DNA from: Torymus aiolomorphi
Taxonomy: Eukaryota > Arthropoda > Insecta > Hymenoptera > Torymidae
Direction: 5' to 3'
Assembly (NCBI GenBank): GCA_036365515.1
Contig: CM070873.1
Span: 71,388,529-71,452,528 of the forward strand
Length of the DNA stretch: 64,000 nucleotides
Shown: positions 36,385-50,625 of the stretch, piece after piece
Layout: each line of letters begins with the position of its first letter
Position numbering within the stretch: position 1 is the stretch's first letter
Translations under genes and position numbers: made by a program
The notes under the pieces: generated by a model
Databases searched by the model: none
Seen by the model: the letters and a program-made list of their open reading frames with translations, nothing else
What the model was told of the DNA's origin: nothing

Positions 36385-37050
36385 CTAACATTGGCCCCAA
36401 AAGGCCCAAAAACTGGCCAAGGATGCCATCAGCAATACCTATCTGAACATAAAATTTGGCACTGAAAACGAATTTGGAGGAAAAAATAGGGGTTCCCATT
36501 TATAAAATTGAACTTGGGACTCACAAGGCCCAAAAGTTTAGTAGGTCCCAAAAAATGGCCATTCTACCTGATAGCTTTTTCAAAATCTTAAATCTTTTCC
36601 ATCTTCTCCTTTTTTCCTGCGGAAACGTCAATATAAAAAGATATTCAGGGTTTCCCATATTTAATAGACACCTTGTACGTGCAATTCTCCTGAAAGTTTT
36701 CCTTAATTCGGTCATAAAAACGACGAAAAAAAAAAAAAAAATTGAGGCACACCTATGCATTAAGTTGTTTCTTGTTCTATAGACCACACAATACACGAAG
36801 AAACTTTGGAACACAGGAAAACGATCTTTTGACACAGTTTTAACCGCACATCAATTTTTCTTATGGAAATTTAACATGGAAAAATCGACGAAGAATAGTT
36901 ACTATGATTAACCAATAGCAAGCTCTTAAAGTCGCCAACATATATTCCACAAAAAAGCGAATAAAGGACAAGAAAAGAGCTTTAATTTAAGCTAAAGATC
37001 GTTAAAATTGGTCGGTTCTGTGCATTTGAAAATCGCGAAAAACCTTAAGG
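36385..37050. repeat. Dispersed repeat A, copy 2 (long)
   Basis: The right half matches 11466-11760 (GAGGCACACCT, AATAGCAAGCTCTTAAAG, TTCCACAAAAAA). The left half (GGCCCAAAA and GGACTCACAAGGCCCAAAAG motifs) resembles 53910-54525. Copies of the family are therefore modular or truncated. The open frames on both strands are incidental. Confidence 0.55.
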
Positions 37051-37178
37051 TTGTATGGGCTATGCTTCCGCGTCGAATGTCAGTATTACTAAAAATTATT
37101 AATAATTAAATATAAAACCATATTTGCTACTTGTTTATGAAATAAGTTTATAGGAATAAATCAAATGCACAATATAAG

Positions 37179-37331
<153 letters not shown>

Positions 37332-37332
37332 G

Positions 37333-37741
37333 GTTTTGAAGTATTTTTTTTTAATTTTATATTCTAAGATATTTTGTATTTACAACAATACCAAATCTTT
37401 AAATTTTATTTGATTCTTGGCTTTTTGGGTTTATGTTGTTCAGCAAAGAGTTCTTGACAGACTCACTAACCCAAAAATTAAAAATTAACTTTATATTTTA
37501 AATAATAAAACATTTTAAAATGTACAGTCAACTTAAAAATTGAGTTCTTGTTTTATAAAACTAAAGTTTAATGAAAATGTAAGACATATTTTTTATTTTT
37601 GAGTTAGTGGGTCTATCAAGAACGCTTTGTTGAACAATAAAATAAAAATGCCAAGAATCAAATAAAATTTAAAGATTCGGTGTTGTTGTACAAGTACAAA
37701 ACATCTTAAAACATAAGATTTTTGAAAAACAAAATACTTTA
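37333..37741. repeat. Palindrome of about 410 bp
   Basis: The arms share AAATTTTATTTGATTCTTGG, GAGTTCTTGACAGACTCACT-like and ATCTTTAAATTTTATTTG segments with their complements. The centre is near 37540. Flanked on the left by the (TA)n tract. No ORF. Confidence 0.65.
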
Positions 37742-38591
37742 AAAATTTTTGTCCGATTTTTTATTTTGGAAGCTTCAATTAGTGGTCTTATGCCCTTCTG
37801 CATAGTTTTATAATAAGAATAAAAAACAAGCTCATTTAACTAATTATTGGTATTTTAAGCAAAAACTAACTTTTGATGCCGATTGTATAGCCAACACAAT
37901 CTAATGAAAATTTTCAGAAGAATTGCACATATATACATCCCCGCATTGCGGTGTGCGTTGCACACTCATACCGATTACGGGATTTGTTTTCTAGTTTCCA
38001 TTGAAGATTTTACATCCAGTCTAGCCACGCGTGGTAAGCTAATTGCAGTAGTAAATTATTTAAAAACAGAAATCACACAATAGTTAAAAGTATTGTGGAT
38101 TTGCCCATATATCGGTGTTAATGTGTTGGAAAGTTTCGTCGTATTTACCTGCAACGTTTGCATATATTATAAAAGCGGTAAAAGGCGTACACGCACTGTT
38201 CGTTGACACTGAATTTTCCGACGCGGGGATTCCCGTCGATGTTGATTTTGTTATATTACAAAGTTATTAATTAACGTATTGGGATTCACGCGAATACTTT
38301 CATCGAGTAGGTTCGATATCTTTTATTATGTTTCAAAAACAATTAAGATAATATTTTACGCTTTGGGCAAATATCTTTCTTTCTGGATACGGTTATACTT
38401 ATTGGCATCGTGCTTTACTTCCTCATGTAGCTGAATGTTCACGATAATAGTTATCGAGATAATACGGCATACAGTCACATGGTTTGCCGAAAATTTAGAT
38501 TAAAAGACTTATTGCTTGTGTTTCTTATTGTGTAGAAAATTTGGTTGTCATAGTTTTTATTTTGTTAATCGTCATGATACTATATGTCACT
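37742..38591. other. Intergenic DNA, nothing recognised
   Basis: The 66-codon frame at 37883 has no recognised family. Confidence 0.5.
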
Positions 38592-38595
38592 TTAA

Positions 38596-38970
38596 GGTGG
38601 CTCTTCCCGGTTTTTGTGAGTGAATTTCAAGATTTATTAATATGATTTTTTCGCATACTGTAATATAAGTAACGGTATAACTTGAATGAGGGGAACTTCA
38701 AGTAACGAATACAATTTTTTGTAACAAAATTCAACTTCTCTTGAAGTAAATGTAGCCACCTAAACAAAAATTCAATAAAACACTGGAATCTTTTTCAATT
38801 ATTATCTGATTTTAATTTGTAAGGTCTCATTTTGTTCCTTGTTCAATTTCAGGGGAGGTGCCAACATAAAAAATAAAAAATTATCAAAACCTGCAAAGTT
38901 ACATTCAATTGTTTAAAAATATATATTAATAAATCTTAAAATTCACTCGTAAAAACCGGGAAGGGCCACC
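38596..38970. mobile_element. TTAA-flanked 375-bp TIR element
   Basis: TTAA (38592-38595) then GGTGGCTCTTCCCGG; the right end CCGGGAAGGGCCACC is followed by TTAA (38971-38974). It contains the TTTCAGGGGAGGTGCC core also found at 26660 and 46310. It shares its right TTAA with the next element. Confidence 0.75.
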
Positions 38971-38974
38971 TTAA

Positions 38975-39824
38975 GGCGGTCTTACACCTATAGGCCTTTC
39001 TGGCCAAAATTACATAAAAAAATGGTAAAAAATTTTATTATAATAAAATAATGAAAATATATTGTAAATATAACTTATTTTGAATAAAATGAGCCAAGGC
39101 GGAGGTCCTTCAACTCATTTTATTCTCAGTTATAGCATTTTCAAGAAAAAAAGTTTGTTGTAACTTTTCTCTGAGACCGCATGATGAATTTTTATGGGAT
39201 GAAGTGCAAATTGTTCCTAATTTATGTAGTTATGGGCTTAAGAGTTAAAATTTTAAGCTTTTTATGTATAAATATTTTTTTCATGACAAAAACCCTAAAA
39301 ATTAAAAAAAAATGGAAAAAATTATTACGAAAAATCAGTTTTTGCCATGAAAAAAATACTTTTTTTGCCTAGTAGGCCGAAAGTACCACTTTCGCTCCCG
39401 GCGCCCGATCGCGAATGTTGTATTTTCGGCCTCGCTAGGCAAAAAAATCGTATACTAACCATGGGAGTAAATAAAGAATGCCTCAGATCGCATGTTTGTC
39501 GAAGGCGAGGGTGACAATTTACATGCGATCTGGGACATTCTTGACTTTTGCTCCCTAGGTGTGTAATATACTAATACATATAAACCTTAAAATTTCAACT
39601 CTTAGGCCCATAACTACATAAATTAGGAACAATTTGCACTTTGTCCCATTGAAATCCATTATGCGGTCTCAGAGAACAGTTACAATAAACTTTTTTTCTT
39701 GAAAATGCTATAACTAATGATAAAATGAGTTTAAGAACCTCTGCCTTGGCTCATTTTATAATAATATTTTTTATCGTTTTTTTAGGTAATTTTGGCCAGA
39801 AAGGCCTATAGGTATAAGACCGCC
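38975..39824. mobile_element. TTAA-flanked 850-bp palindrome carrying a two-hairpin insert
   Basis: GGCGGTCTTACACCTATAGG at the left and its near complement at the right are flanked by TTAA (38971-38974 and 39825-39828). Arms of about 290 bp match closely (GAGGTCCTTCAACTCATTTT- and ATTTATGTAGTTATGGGC-type segments). The two-hairpin element (39361-39572) occupies the loop. Confidence 0.75.
39361..39572. repeat. Two-hairpin element, copy 2
   Basis: Same layout as 13594-13815. The outer stem of hairpin 1 is GCCTAG/CTAGGC instead of GCCTGG/CCAGGC, so both sides changed together. The inner GGCCGAAAGTAC/GTATTTTCGGCC stem and the hairpin 2 AGATCGCATG/CATGCGATCT stem are retained. Inserted in the loop of a TTAA palindrome. 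Confidence 0.8.
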
Positions 39825-39828
39825 TTAA

Positions 39829-40687
39829 GACTTTATTATTATTTGATAATTGATTTGTTTTTTAACGAGAATGCTTTGGTACTGTCACTCTGTAACAATA
39901 CATAAATGCAAAATAGCTGGTAGACAAACTTTTCATTGCTTTTGAAAACTGAAAAGTTAAAAAAAAAACTGAAAAGAGTCATCAGAAAGTTGGATATTAT
40001 TTAAAATCACAAATATTTTGATGTTTTTTCTCCTATTTTTATAGATTATAAAATAAAAATAAAATGAGAATAAAAAATAATTCAATACAGAAATTTGTAT
40101 AATCGGACCGTCATTCCCTCGATTCTCTTGAAAAGTTTATTGATATCAGCATATCAGTCTGTATCCAATATAAGAGCCAACCTCAACGAGACAATGAGGA
40201 AAAATTTTTTTAAGCATCCATTTATCATCTTTTTATTAATAGGACTGAACGACATAATAATGTTACTTTTAAAAAATGAACGATGAGATGCCATGGGGGA
40301 AAGAACTTTCTCGACGAATTTGTTTACACTACTTCACTTGGGTCGCGCGCATGACAAAGAGCTCGCGCTCGGCACGTGTAGGGAAATAAAATTTCAAACA
40401 CGATATAAAGAAGTTTGATAAAAGTCGCAAATTAATTAGTGTATCTAACTCTTTTTTTTCTTGTCATGGTTGTACCCTATTATCTGACCTCTTGACATCA
40501 CATAAAATCGGACGACTTTCATCACTGTTGTTATGATCCCATAATGTACCGGTGCGTTATCTGCGCGGATATACGCGCGTGTTACCAATAAAGAAGAATT
40601 TTGTTCAAAGGTCGCTTCGTTTGCACGTCGTGACAAACACTTTAACTTTGTTCCCGAGAATCGTTGACTGTCGATCCAGGAGCACCA
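39829..40687. other. Intergenic DNA, nothing recognised
   Basis: No supportable gene. A 63-codon frame at 40095 has no recognised family. Confidence 0.5.
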
Positions 40688-41905
40688 GGGGCCTAATTCA
40701 CTAACTTTATCAATCGCTATAAAGTTATAACGCGGCGTCGAAATCAGTATTGCGCATGCGCAAGTCGATGTTTTTAGGTCGGAATAGCAAAAATTTTATT
40801 GATATACAATTTATATCAGTCCAAACCTGCACTTAGCGGAAAAAGCTTTCGGTAACGACTAATAAATGATTTTAAAATCTTGTGTCTAAAGGTAGAAATT
40901 TTGCAGCGTTTATAGATATATTGCATGCCGCGTAAGTATTGAGAAGTTTAGTATAGTATTGGTCTATTTTAAGATGTGCAACTGTATACGAATTTGTTAT
41001 CATTTTCATTATCTAATAAATTAATTTCTAAATATTAATTTGAAAAATACGAACGTCAAATCATTCATTTACAGAATAAGTTTTTTGTATCTATAAATTT
41101 CCTCGCATATTTTCCACAATAATTTTGTAGTAAAACATCAGAAAATTGTCATTTAAAATTCCTTTAACCATGTATGAATTAATTAAAACGGTATATCAGA
41201 CTCATTTCCGCTATTAAAATGAAAAAGGTGATGATGAATTAAATTAAAAAATATGGGATGACGTAATTATTTCCATCATGTTTATACGTAGGTAGCTAAT
41301 TCCATGACACGTGCTCCATGGACTTTTTTTGTATTAAATACGCTAAAAATAATTTATACCCTAGAAGCCGAAAATCTTTTTCGTTTAATTTTAATGCATC
41401 TTTAATAATTGATATAATACTGCTGAGGTTAGAAGCTATAAGCTATTCAAATATTTTTTTTTTCATGGAGTATTAAATAAAGAATAAAATCTGAACAAAA
41501 TATTGACAAAATCTATTTTAAAGAATCTCTTTTACTTTTCATCCTAATTCTCGAACCCTTCTTTTTGCTAAAATTAAAAATTTGCTTATTATTTTGAATT
41601 TTACCGCCCAATTCAATAACTAATCACTTTAAGTTTGACTTATACAAAATTAAATATCTATATATAAAAACTTTCCATTGCAATATCTTTTGCCATTTTA
41701 TAAATATAACTTAATAAAAACAATTAATAACTATGGAATAAATATTGCTAACTATGGTATAAGTATGGAATGAATATGGCTCACAACATTTTTTTTATTT
41801 TATTTTAGAGAATTTTGTATACCGATTTTAAAGCGTTAGCAATATTATATAGGTTTAAGTCAATAAAACATGAGAAATTTTTTTTTAATATTAATAATAT
41901 AAATT

Positions 41906-42121
41906 TATTTTTCCTCACACCGGGCCGAAAGTGCCTCATTCCCGCCCGGCTCCGAAACGGAAATATGGCATTTTCGGCCTCGATGTGAGGAAAAATAGCA
42001 TACACATTACGGGAGTAAATTTGGCCAGCCCCCAGCTCGTGTTTGCCAATTTGGCTCGTGTGGCAATTTACATGAACTGTGGACTGTCCAAGTTTTTTCC
42101 TCCCATGGTGCGTAATATACT
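41906..42121. repeat. Two-hairpin element, copy 3 (diverged)
   Basis: The outer stem of hairpin 1 is ATTTTTCCTCACA/TGTGAGGAAAAAT, a different sequence from copies 1-2 but again perfectly paired. The inner stem is GGCCGAAAGTGCC/GGCATTTTCGGCC. Hairpin 2 keeps CGGGAGTAAA...TTTTTTCCTCCCATGGTG and a TTGCCA/TGGCAA inner stem. The open frames crossing it reflect the stems, not a protein. Confidence 0.75.
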
Positions 42122-42304
42122 ATTGGTTTACAAAAATGAAATTGGGCATATAATTTTTGGATCATAGTCGCCTAAAACAAAAATGATAAATAGCCTTCGC
42201 CAAAAAAAAATAATAATCCTTCGCTTGATCGGGAACGCATATTTTACTAAATTATAGTAATAATAATCATTCTGGGCTTTACCGCTACTCTTTTGTATAG
42301 AAAA

Positions 42305-43290
42305 TACTGTCGTTGTAACCTTAGAACGTAATGTAATATATAACTGTTAAATGTGTTTGTTTTAAAATAAATAAAAGTTTGGCGCATCTGCGATTTGACG
42401 TCTTGTCATAAAGACATCATTTTTCTAAATTCCACTAACCATTTTTAGTAAAATGTATGTAATCGTAGTAAAGCACGGAACACGGGACGCCTAAACCACT
42501 GTCACCAAAATGATTACTTTCTTATGTTTACGTTATTTATATGTACGACTGTGGAATTACAAGTCATCTCTTTTTACTTTTCCATACCCACGCTATCGAT
42601 ACGGGGGGGGGGGGGGGTCCAGAGTTTCGACGATTCACTATAAAATTGAAGTCAACTATAGATATTTTTCAGTTCGACAAATGATAATGCAGATTGTTCT
42701 TAATTTCGAAATTCTAAATTACGAAAATCATATTTACGAATGTAACACTTCACCTACTGTCCAAAACATCGAATTTCATTAATAGAATTTTAATAGGGGT
42801 ACAATATAGATACTTCGAAATAAATCATTAGAAACAGCTTATATTTGCTTTGAGGTCGTATTGATGAAATTCGACGTTTTGGACAGTAGGTGAACTGTTA
42901 GATTCGAAAATATGATTTTCGTAACTTAGAATTTCGAAATTAAAAACAATCTGCATTATCATTTGTCGAACTGAAAAACGTCTATAGTTGACTTCAATTT
43001 TATAGTGAATCGTCGAAACTTTGGACCCCCCCCATCGATACTTGTGTCTATACGGTTAGAAATCAGCTGTTTATATCATTTTACCAACATTACCAAGAAA
43101 TGCACGTGTTGCTGACATACCTATGAATAAGTTTTTACAAAGACGCAAACATATACTGTCGTTGAAACCTTAGAACGTAATATAATAATATAACAAATCT
43201 ATTTTTTTTTAATGAAAATTTGGCGCATCTGCAATTTGGAGTCCTCGCATAAACACATTTTTTTTCTAAATTATACTAACCATACCGAGA
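42305..43290 (+). repeat. Direct repeat pair of about 140 bp flanking a foldback insertion
   Basis: CCTTAGAACGTAATRTAATA, TTTGGCGCATCTGC and TTTTTCTAAATT occur in the same order at 42310-42450 and 43160-43285. The foldback at 42603-43033 lies between them. This indicates a local tandem duplication or a repeated unit of an older element. Confidence 0.55.
42603..43033. mobile_element. 431-bp G-tract foldback with 8-bp target duplication
   Basis: The element starts with 15 consecutive G and ends with 8 C; arms of about 190 bp are nearly perfectly inverted (AGTTTCGACGATTCACTATA and partner). It is flanked by a perfect 8-bp duplication, ATCGATAC, at 42595-42602 and 43034-43041. An 8-bp duplication is typical of hAT and P-type transposases. 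No ORF. Confidence 0.8.
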
Positions 43291-43620
43291 AATTCACACA
43301 GTTTCAAGCTGATTAAAAATAAAATACGTACAATCACAAAAAAAACAAGAGAACACTTCGCTGTGGTTTTGAACGTTCTATCACCTAGTCAAAGTTTGAA
43401 GTCGAAATATTAAGTGGTTTTTGCAAAAACTTTGAACAAAACAAAATTCGGTTTCGTTCAAAGTTTTTCCAAAAACAACTTGATATTTCGACTCCAAACA
43501 TTTACTGGATGATAGAACGTTCAAAACTGCAGCGAAGTGTTCTCTTGATTTTTTGTGATTCGACGTATTTTATTTTTAATCAGCTTGAAACTGTGTGAAT
43601 TGCTCGGTCGGTAATGGTAG
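43272..43620. repeat. Palindrome of about 340 bp
   Basis: CACACAGTTTCAAGCTGATT, AGAGAACACTTCGCTG and TTGAACGTTCTATCA on the left recur inverted on the right; the centre is near 43450. The arms extend weakly into ACCATACCGAG/CTCGGTCGGTAATGG. No ORF. Confidence 0.7.
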
Positions 43621-44669
43621 GACTATGGAACCCCGTTAAGTCACTGTCAAAGTTTGGCGCAGGATATTTATACTTTTATATATTTATATTTATACTTTTA
43701 TATTTATCTTAAAATATAAAAGTTAAAAAACGATTTTAGGTTTAAATAAGCGTTTCTTTATTTAGAGTTTCATTTTCTGTACTTCATTTTGAATACTTTA
43801 CAATTGTATTGTCTTGCAAAAGCAGAGTCCTTATTTTAATTCTAGTTTTACAATAAGCGTTTTATATTTAGTGATAAACGTGAGTAAGAAAAATACATAT
43901 ATATTTACGTATAGTATAAAATATCTGATGTTCTATTTATAATTTTACCAATAATTATTATGCTGCAACATTATATAGTACTAGTATTCATGCAGACGTA
44001 ATAGAATTATGAAAAACTATGTTACATGTGATAAAATAATGTTAATTCTATACATGCAGTATTAGTTCAAACTATTGAAAGTTACATACAAGTTTTATTA
44101 AATTGCAATATTCGCTTTGGGTATCATAGCAAATTTTCCTGTTCCGTATTACGAATCATTGCTATTCAATAATAGCTTCAATGTAACTGATTTTTTTACT
44201 AATGTTTTTCTTTAATGTTAATTTTTTAATGTTAATTTTTCAAGGTTAATTTGTTTTGGGCAATAAATATATCACTTCATTATTTTTTTGTAAAATGAAA
44301 GATACTAGCAACAAGATATGTTAACTAAACTTATGGGCTTAAAAATAGATTTCAGAATATATTTTACAATTATTTTCATTATAGTTTGCGAATAAATAAA
44401 TAAAAAATTAAGTTTCATTAATCTAATGCTACTGCCACTTTTGTGGGATAAATTTGAAATCAGCATTTAGTTCTAGTGGAAGCGCGCTTTCATATCCCAA
44501 TACTCTGTAGACTGATGTTTTTAGGTGGATAGTATATATATTATTTTCATGCACAGCACTCGTACAACACACTGATCCCCCCACTACAACATTCTTTTTC
44601 GCTAATGATGTTTAACGATTTTTCTTTAACAGAGTTTTATCGATCGATAAAATTAGTGAATCATGCCCC

Positions 44670-46204
44670 AAATAATTTGACACACAGGTGAAGAATCTTC
44701 GATCGGCTTGCTTGCTTCTCCTTATGATGGTATATGCAATAACTCAGCTCGTGAATGATAAGGCTACTTAAAAGTCAACTAGTGAGCGTATTTTTTTGTG
44801 AATCACTGCGGTCTTTAAGTATTCCACTTAAGGTGGAAATCTTGAAAATCCACTTTGCCTAACTTTTTCTGTATTGGTATACGAGCTAATGAAGTTACAT
44901 TTATAATATAATATAATATTGATTTCCAAGTATAGATTTACAAAATCTTTTTACGATCTTGTCCCGCTTCTTATCAACTAACTTACATTTTACTTTAAAT
45001 ATTTACTTCGTATGCAAGATCTTTTATCACAATATAGTGTTCAAGTCTCGTCGATCTACTTTGTACATACATTTTCTACATTTTGTTAATGAAGTTACAC
45101 TTTATTCATTTATACAATAATAAATATGGGTAGTGATATTAAAATTTGAACTATTCTAACTCAAAGTTTGGACTTTTAATACGGGAGGCATATGCCGAGC
45201 ATGAAATAAGGGCACGTATTCTTCTGCCGTGAATCGAGTTTTGCCTAACTTTTTTTTAAAACTAGTATGTAATATTGCAGGATACTAGAAATAATTCGGC
45301 ATAATTTCCAATATGGCTTGCGATACTAATTTCAAAAATATAGCTGTTCGAAAGAAAACTCCTATGATATTTGTATAATCCATATAGTGTTAGCGCGTGA
45401 GCACGTTAGTTTTTAAACAGCGTTTTAATATTGTTGTTTTTACAATGAAATTTTTTTTACTATTTTTTTAGTAATACATACTAAGTATGGAAGACTTTCA
45501 TCATACATTAAAGTTTAAATTACAATTTTCATAATTTCAATCAAAGTTAAGCACCACTGTTCAAGTGAATTTTTTCATATCGTTAAAGCTACTATCATTC
45601 GTTACTTAATGTAACCAATAAAGATGGTTACTACGATAACTATTTCATATCTTTAAAATTACGATTTTATCATCATTGAGAATGACTTTCAATTTCTTCT
45701 AAAACAAAGGGGAATAAACCGGAAATACATATTGTATTGCTTATTTGGCTTCTTTGGGTACGAAAGAATACGGCAAGGATACGATCGAACGGTGTAGAAT
45801 ACAAAATTCTTAAATTTCTATGTTTTATAGCGTTCGAAATAAACTTGGTCCTCCGGGACCCATAAATCTATAAAGCGTTAAAAAAAATTTTCGCAATTTT
45901 TTAAGGTTATTTTAACTAATAGAATCAGTAATTGTTACCAATTAATTGCTTACTATAAAGAAAAAATTGATAGTTTTTCCAACCAAAATAAAGTAGTTGA
46001 TGTAACTATATAACTGCTTGTCGTAACTAACTTTTGAGTAGTTTCGATTACTAATTTTTTTCCAACGATCCAAGAAATAAATTGGTTATCCTAACCATTA
46101 CCAACCGATTACCAATTATGTTGCTTATGCCAACCATTTCCGCTTATCTGTACCCTATTAAGTAATTTTAATACTTAGGGTAACCAACTTTTTTTTCCGT
46201 GTGC
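44670..46204. other. AT-rich intergenic DNA, degenerate repeat traces only
   Basis: 45590-46200 has many diverged GGTTAC/GTAACC-type words and ends in TTTTTTTTCCGTGTGC, like the end of a TIR element whose other end I could not place. No gene. Confidence 0.4.
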
Positions 46205-46525
46205 AAAAGTAGATTTTGTCCACTAAAAAGAAATTCAATAAGTAATTATAATCTTTTCTTGCTTTTCATTCAATTTTAATTTGGAAGGTCTCATTTTATT
46301 CCTTGTTCAATTTCAGGGAGAGGTACCGATATAAACATTTTTCAAAACCTGTAAAGTTATATCCAATTATTTGCAGATTCGTCACTGAATTTTATAAACA
46401 ATTGCATATAACTCTACAGGTTTTGAAAATTTCCCAATTTTTATATCGGTACCTCGCGCTGAAATTGAACAAGGAATAAAATGAAACCTTCCAAATTAAA
46501 ATTGAATGAAAAATAAAAATGTTCT
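46205..46525. repeat. Palindrome core related to 26436-27050, right arm truncated
   Basis: AAAAGTAGATTTTGTCCACT, TTCCTTGTTCAATTTCAGGG and ATTTGCAGATTCGTCACTG match the 26.6-kb palindrome closely. The right arm stops at about 46525, short of the equivalent point. It starts right after the CCGTGTG end at 46200. Confidence 0.65.
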
Positions 46526-46831
46526 CCGGCTCAACTTCATCAATATCGCCAAAATTGTGATCTAAAAATATTATTTATGATGGAAATCTTTCATGAGTCA
46601 GTATGCACTACTCCAAAAATAATAAAAAAGGACGGTGTAAAAAAAGGTGTCAATACGATATTTGAAATAAATACCACTTACAACTTACACGGTGTGAATA
46701 TATACAGATACACAAATAACATGGAGTTTTTCTTTATGTTGCTATGTCTCTGAAAATAATACCGCTTACCATACTTATTTATTTATTTAACAACATTAAA
46801 CAGGCTTAAGCCCTTTACATAATTTGCTTAA

Positions 46832-47210
46832 GGTGACGTGAAGTCCAAAATCAACCCAATTTCATTATTTAATAAATTAATATTCGAACGTTTATTTGGA
46901 AAAACAATTTTGTCAGGTGCTCCGTGTATGTAAATACTATGCTCAGAAAATTTTTTGAGTGCTTTTATTAGCATTTCCATCAGATATGCTCGTTTAAAAA
47001 CTAGATCAAAATTATACAAATGCAGATTCCTACTTACCGACATTGCGGTTTTTATTTAATTAAATAATTTCTAAGTATTTTTTTGGAAAAACAGGATTCT
47101 TAGGCGTTCCGTACATGTAAATACTATACTCTAAAATTTTTTTGAGTAATTCTATTAGTATTTGCATAAGATGTACACGTTCAAAAATTATGTCGGTATT
47201 TCACATCACT
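46832..47210. mobile_element. TTAA-type element, third GGTGAYGTGAA copy
   Basis: TTAA (46828-46831) then GGTGACGTGAAGTCC; the right end is GGTATTTCACATCACT, with its TTAA lost. Two inverted-orientation units containing GTTTATTTGGAAAAAC- and GTATGTAAATACTATGCTC-type sequence match those at 27.2 and 28.2 kb. Confidence 0.6.
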
Positions 47211-48065
<855 letters not shown>

Positions 48066-49640
48066 GCCGCTGTGTATATATGCGTGAGAGCCAGTTGTTC
48101 ATTGACACTCTCTCGCGGTGAATCCCCCCCCGAGACGATGTGTGTTGTGACTGTCGTGTCAAGTGCCGGCTTCTCTTTGATAAAAGCACCATAAACGATG
48201 ACGCGGATAATTGTCAAGGTTGACACGACACTCACTCTGATAAAAAGTGTAATGATCATTGGGAGGTATTATTATACTTCGTATAACGGACGAGGTAAGC
48301 AAAGAAGGAAGAATGAGAAAGGAAGCGCGCGCGCACGTGTCGCGCGTATATAGATTTGTGAGGGAACTCCCTGAATCTGTTGTGTTGATAGATGAACCGA
48401 TTATAAAATCTGGACTCTCGAGGTCATAGGCTATTTTTGTCAATTTCGCGCGTATACACTCCCGCCGTTCCGGCCTCCTCTGCCTACAGCGTTTCGCTTT
48501 CATTCTTTATTTTCGTATAAGTATGCTGATCGTCATTTACCTTTTGTGTCGCGTGAAATTAACGCGAGAGGGTGGCTTTGACGTTTTTCCGATGAACTTC
48601 TGATAATCCTGTTAAATTAGCCTATTAACTTGTATTGATTTGCAACGTTAAAAATTTGCAGTTTACTTTTTCAAAATTTTGCGTATGTTCTATGTTCCAT
48701 GTATTAATGCCTATTTAATGTATGATGTGCGTGTTGACAAAAATATATTCAAGTACTCGGTGACTCATGTACACGTCACTCTACAGAAATACAGGCGCAG
48801 GCGCACGCATATTTCAATATAATTGACATCTGTTTTGTTTTTGTTAACAAGGATTAAAAATTAGAAAAATGACTGATTTTTTTTTGTTACAAAAAAATTG
48901 ATCTGGTTTGCAGAAAATTAAATAATTACATTGTATGTTAGTCTTTTTTTATTCGAAAAGGCAGGAAAATTGTAATCATGATGAATATTTGTATAAGTAT
49001 CTTAATTAACTGCTAATGAGAGGTTATTCCAAAACTATTGAAGGAGATTAAAATTTTGATCGACAACTTGGTATGATTAGCGCTACAAGAATCATTGTGA
49101 TTCATATTTATCACGTGAATGGAAATGTAAAAGGACATTAATTTGTCTCAACTTGTGCAACTTAAAAGTGTACTTGTGTACTTAAAGTTAACTTTTTTTT
49201 TTTCTTTTTTTTCGAAGGTATCTTCGAAGGTATGCACCAGGACATGTGTCCTTGAAAGTAAACTATTAGATTTGACAAATCATAAATCAAGTGTTGAATG
49301 TGTTATGATATTTCATCAGTTCATATCCATCGGCGGGAAAATATTTTATCATAACTTTAATCTAACTTTTTCAACTTCAGTTATAAATTTTAACAACTTT
49401 TTTCAGTTAAATGATTAATTTTTATGGGCAAAATCAAGCAACTTTTTTCAGCAACAACAGTGATTGTCAATATTTTTTACCGACGAAAAAAAATGAAGAT
49501 CTTATCTGTTACACAATTTGACGTATAAATATATATACCCACTTCTAAAAACAACCAATACATTTCGCGTATCTGTCGAGCGTGTTGCCAGTTGCAGGCG
49601 TTGTGGGATAAAGAGGGATAATCATAAATGACAGTATTAA
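48066..49640. other. Intergenic DNA, CpG-rich at its left end
   Basis: 48100-48500 has scattered CG and an ACGAGGTAAGC donor-like sequence near 48290, with no attached coding frame. The rest is AT-rich with nothing recognised. Confidence 0.4.
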
Positions 49641-49654
49641 TGGATTTTTTTTAT

Positions 49655-49674
49655 TTTATTAAAAACCATTTATT
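49655..49674 (-). terminator. Candidate poly(A) signals of the secreted-ligand gene
   Basis: Two AATAAA hexamers on the minus strand (49674-49669 and 49660-49655) follow about 950 bp of AT-rich DNA downstream of the stop at 50626, with no closer pair as clear. They would give a 3' UTR of nearly 1 kb. Confidence 0.4.
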
Positions 49675-50625
49675 GATATATTTACATCATTATGAAGTAA
49701 TTATTTACAAGCACGACTTCTTTTTTTTTTACATTTTTCGAATGTAAGACAATGAATTTCTCATATATAATTTAAATGGGCCTCAATAATAGCCTATCGT
49801 CCATTGCTTTAAATTAATAAATAAATAAATAATAATCGAATGTAAAAAAGTCTAGCTTAATCGATGGCAAGATAATATGACGCAGTGAAAGACAATATAT
49901 ATCCGTGGTTTGGCACATACGTACAAATTGTTAATATTGCACACTTTAGAAAAGTAACGACATGACCATGATGATATGAGATAGAGAGAGAATTTTCACA
50001 TGAATCACATGATACCATTCGAATATCACAGGAAGATTTTCTTATATTACACATTACATATAACTTTGATTTTCTTTGAGAGAAGAAACATTCAAATACT
50101 TCACAATGATCGTTGTTAACTGAGGGATTTTAACAATAAGATATATATATATAAGTAGTGTCGGCCTATTCGAGCTCATGGATTATAAATTCACAAGAAA
50201 ACCTACTTACAGTATAAATTAATTAATTACTCAATACAATACAAATGGACAATTTCAAGTGTAAAGTATACAATATATATATAAAAGTATAAATGCATTC
50301 GTCGCGTTGTAGTGTATCAAAAGCCAACCGACAACTTCGGCTGTCTGAAGAGAGCCGTGTATAGCAAAAAATTGCGAATGGAATAGATTATGAGTTTGTT
50401 AAATGCATCGATCACAACCATGTTTTGTTTTGTTTTTTTCGTCCTAAACATAACGTTATCTATGTACAAGAAATACTGTAGATCCTACAGAAAGTATCCG
50501 AGACCAGCAGTGCGCGCGCTCGCGCTATATATATATCCGCACTCCCCAACAGTCCGTCGGCTCGCGCGCACCGTAAACACACAACCCTATGGCACAACAT
50601 ATTCTTATTATACTGCTTCCCTATA

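Larger units (their letters stand above)
40688..44669. mobile_element. Possible 4-kb composite element with GGGGC...CACTAA ends
   Basis: GGGGCCTAATTCACTAACTT (40688) is matched inverted by AATTAGTGAATCATGCCCC (ending 44669). Next to the right end is TTTTATCGATCGATAAAA, a perfect palindrome. The interior holds no transposase but does hold a two-hairpin copy, a foldback with 8-bp duplication and another palindrome. It may be one old element filled by later insertions, or two unrelated solo ends. Confidence 0.35.
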
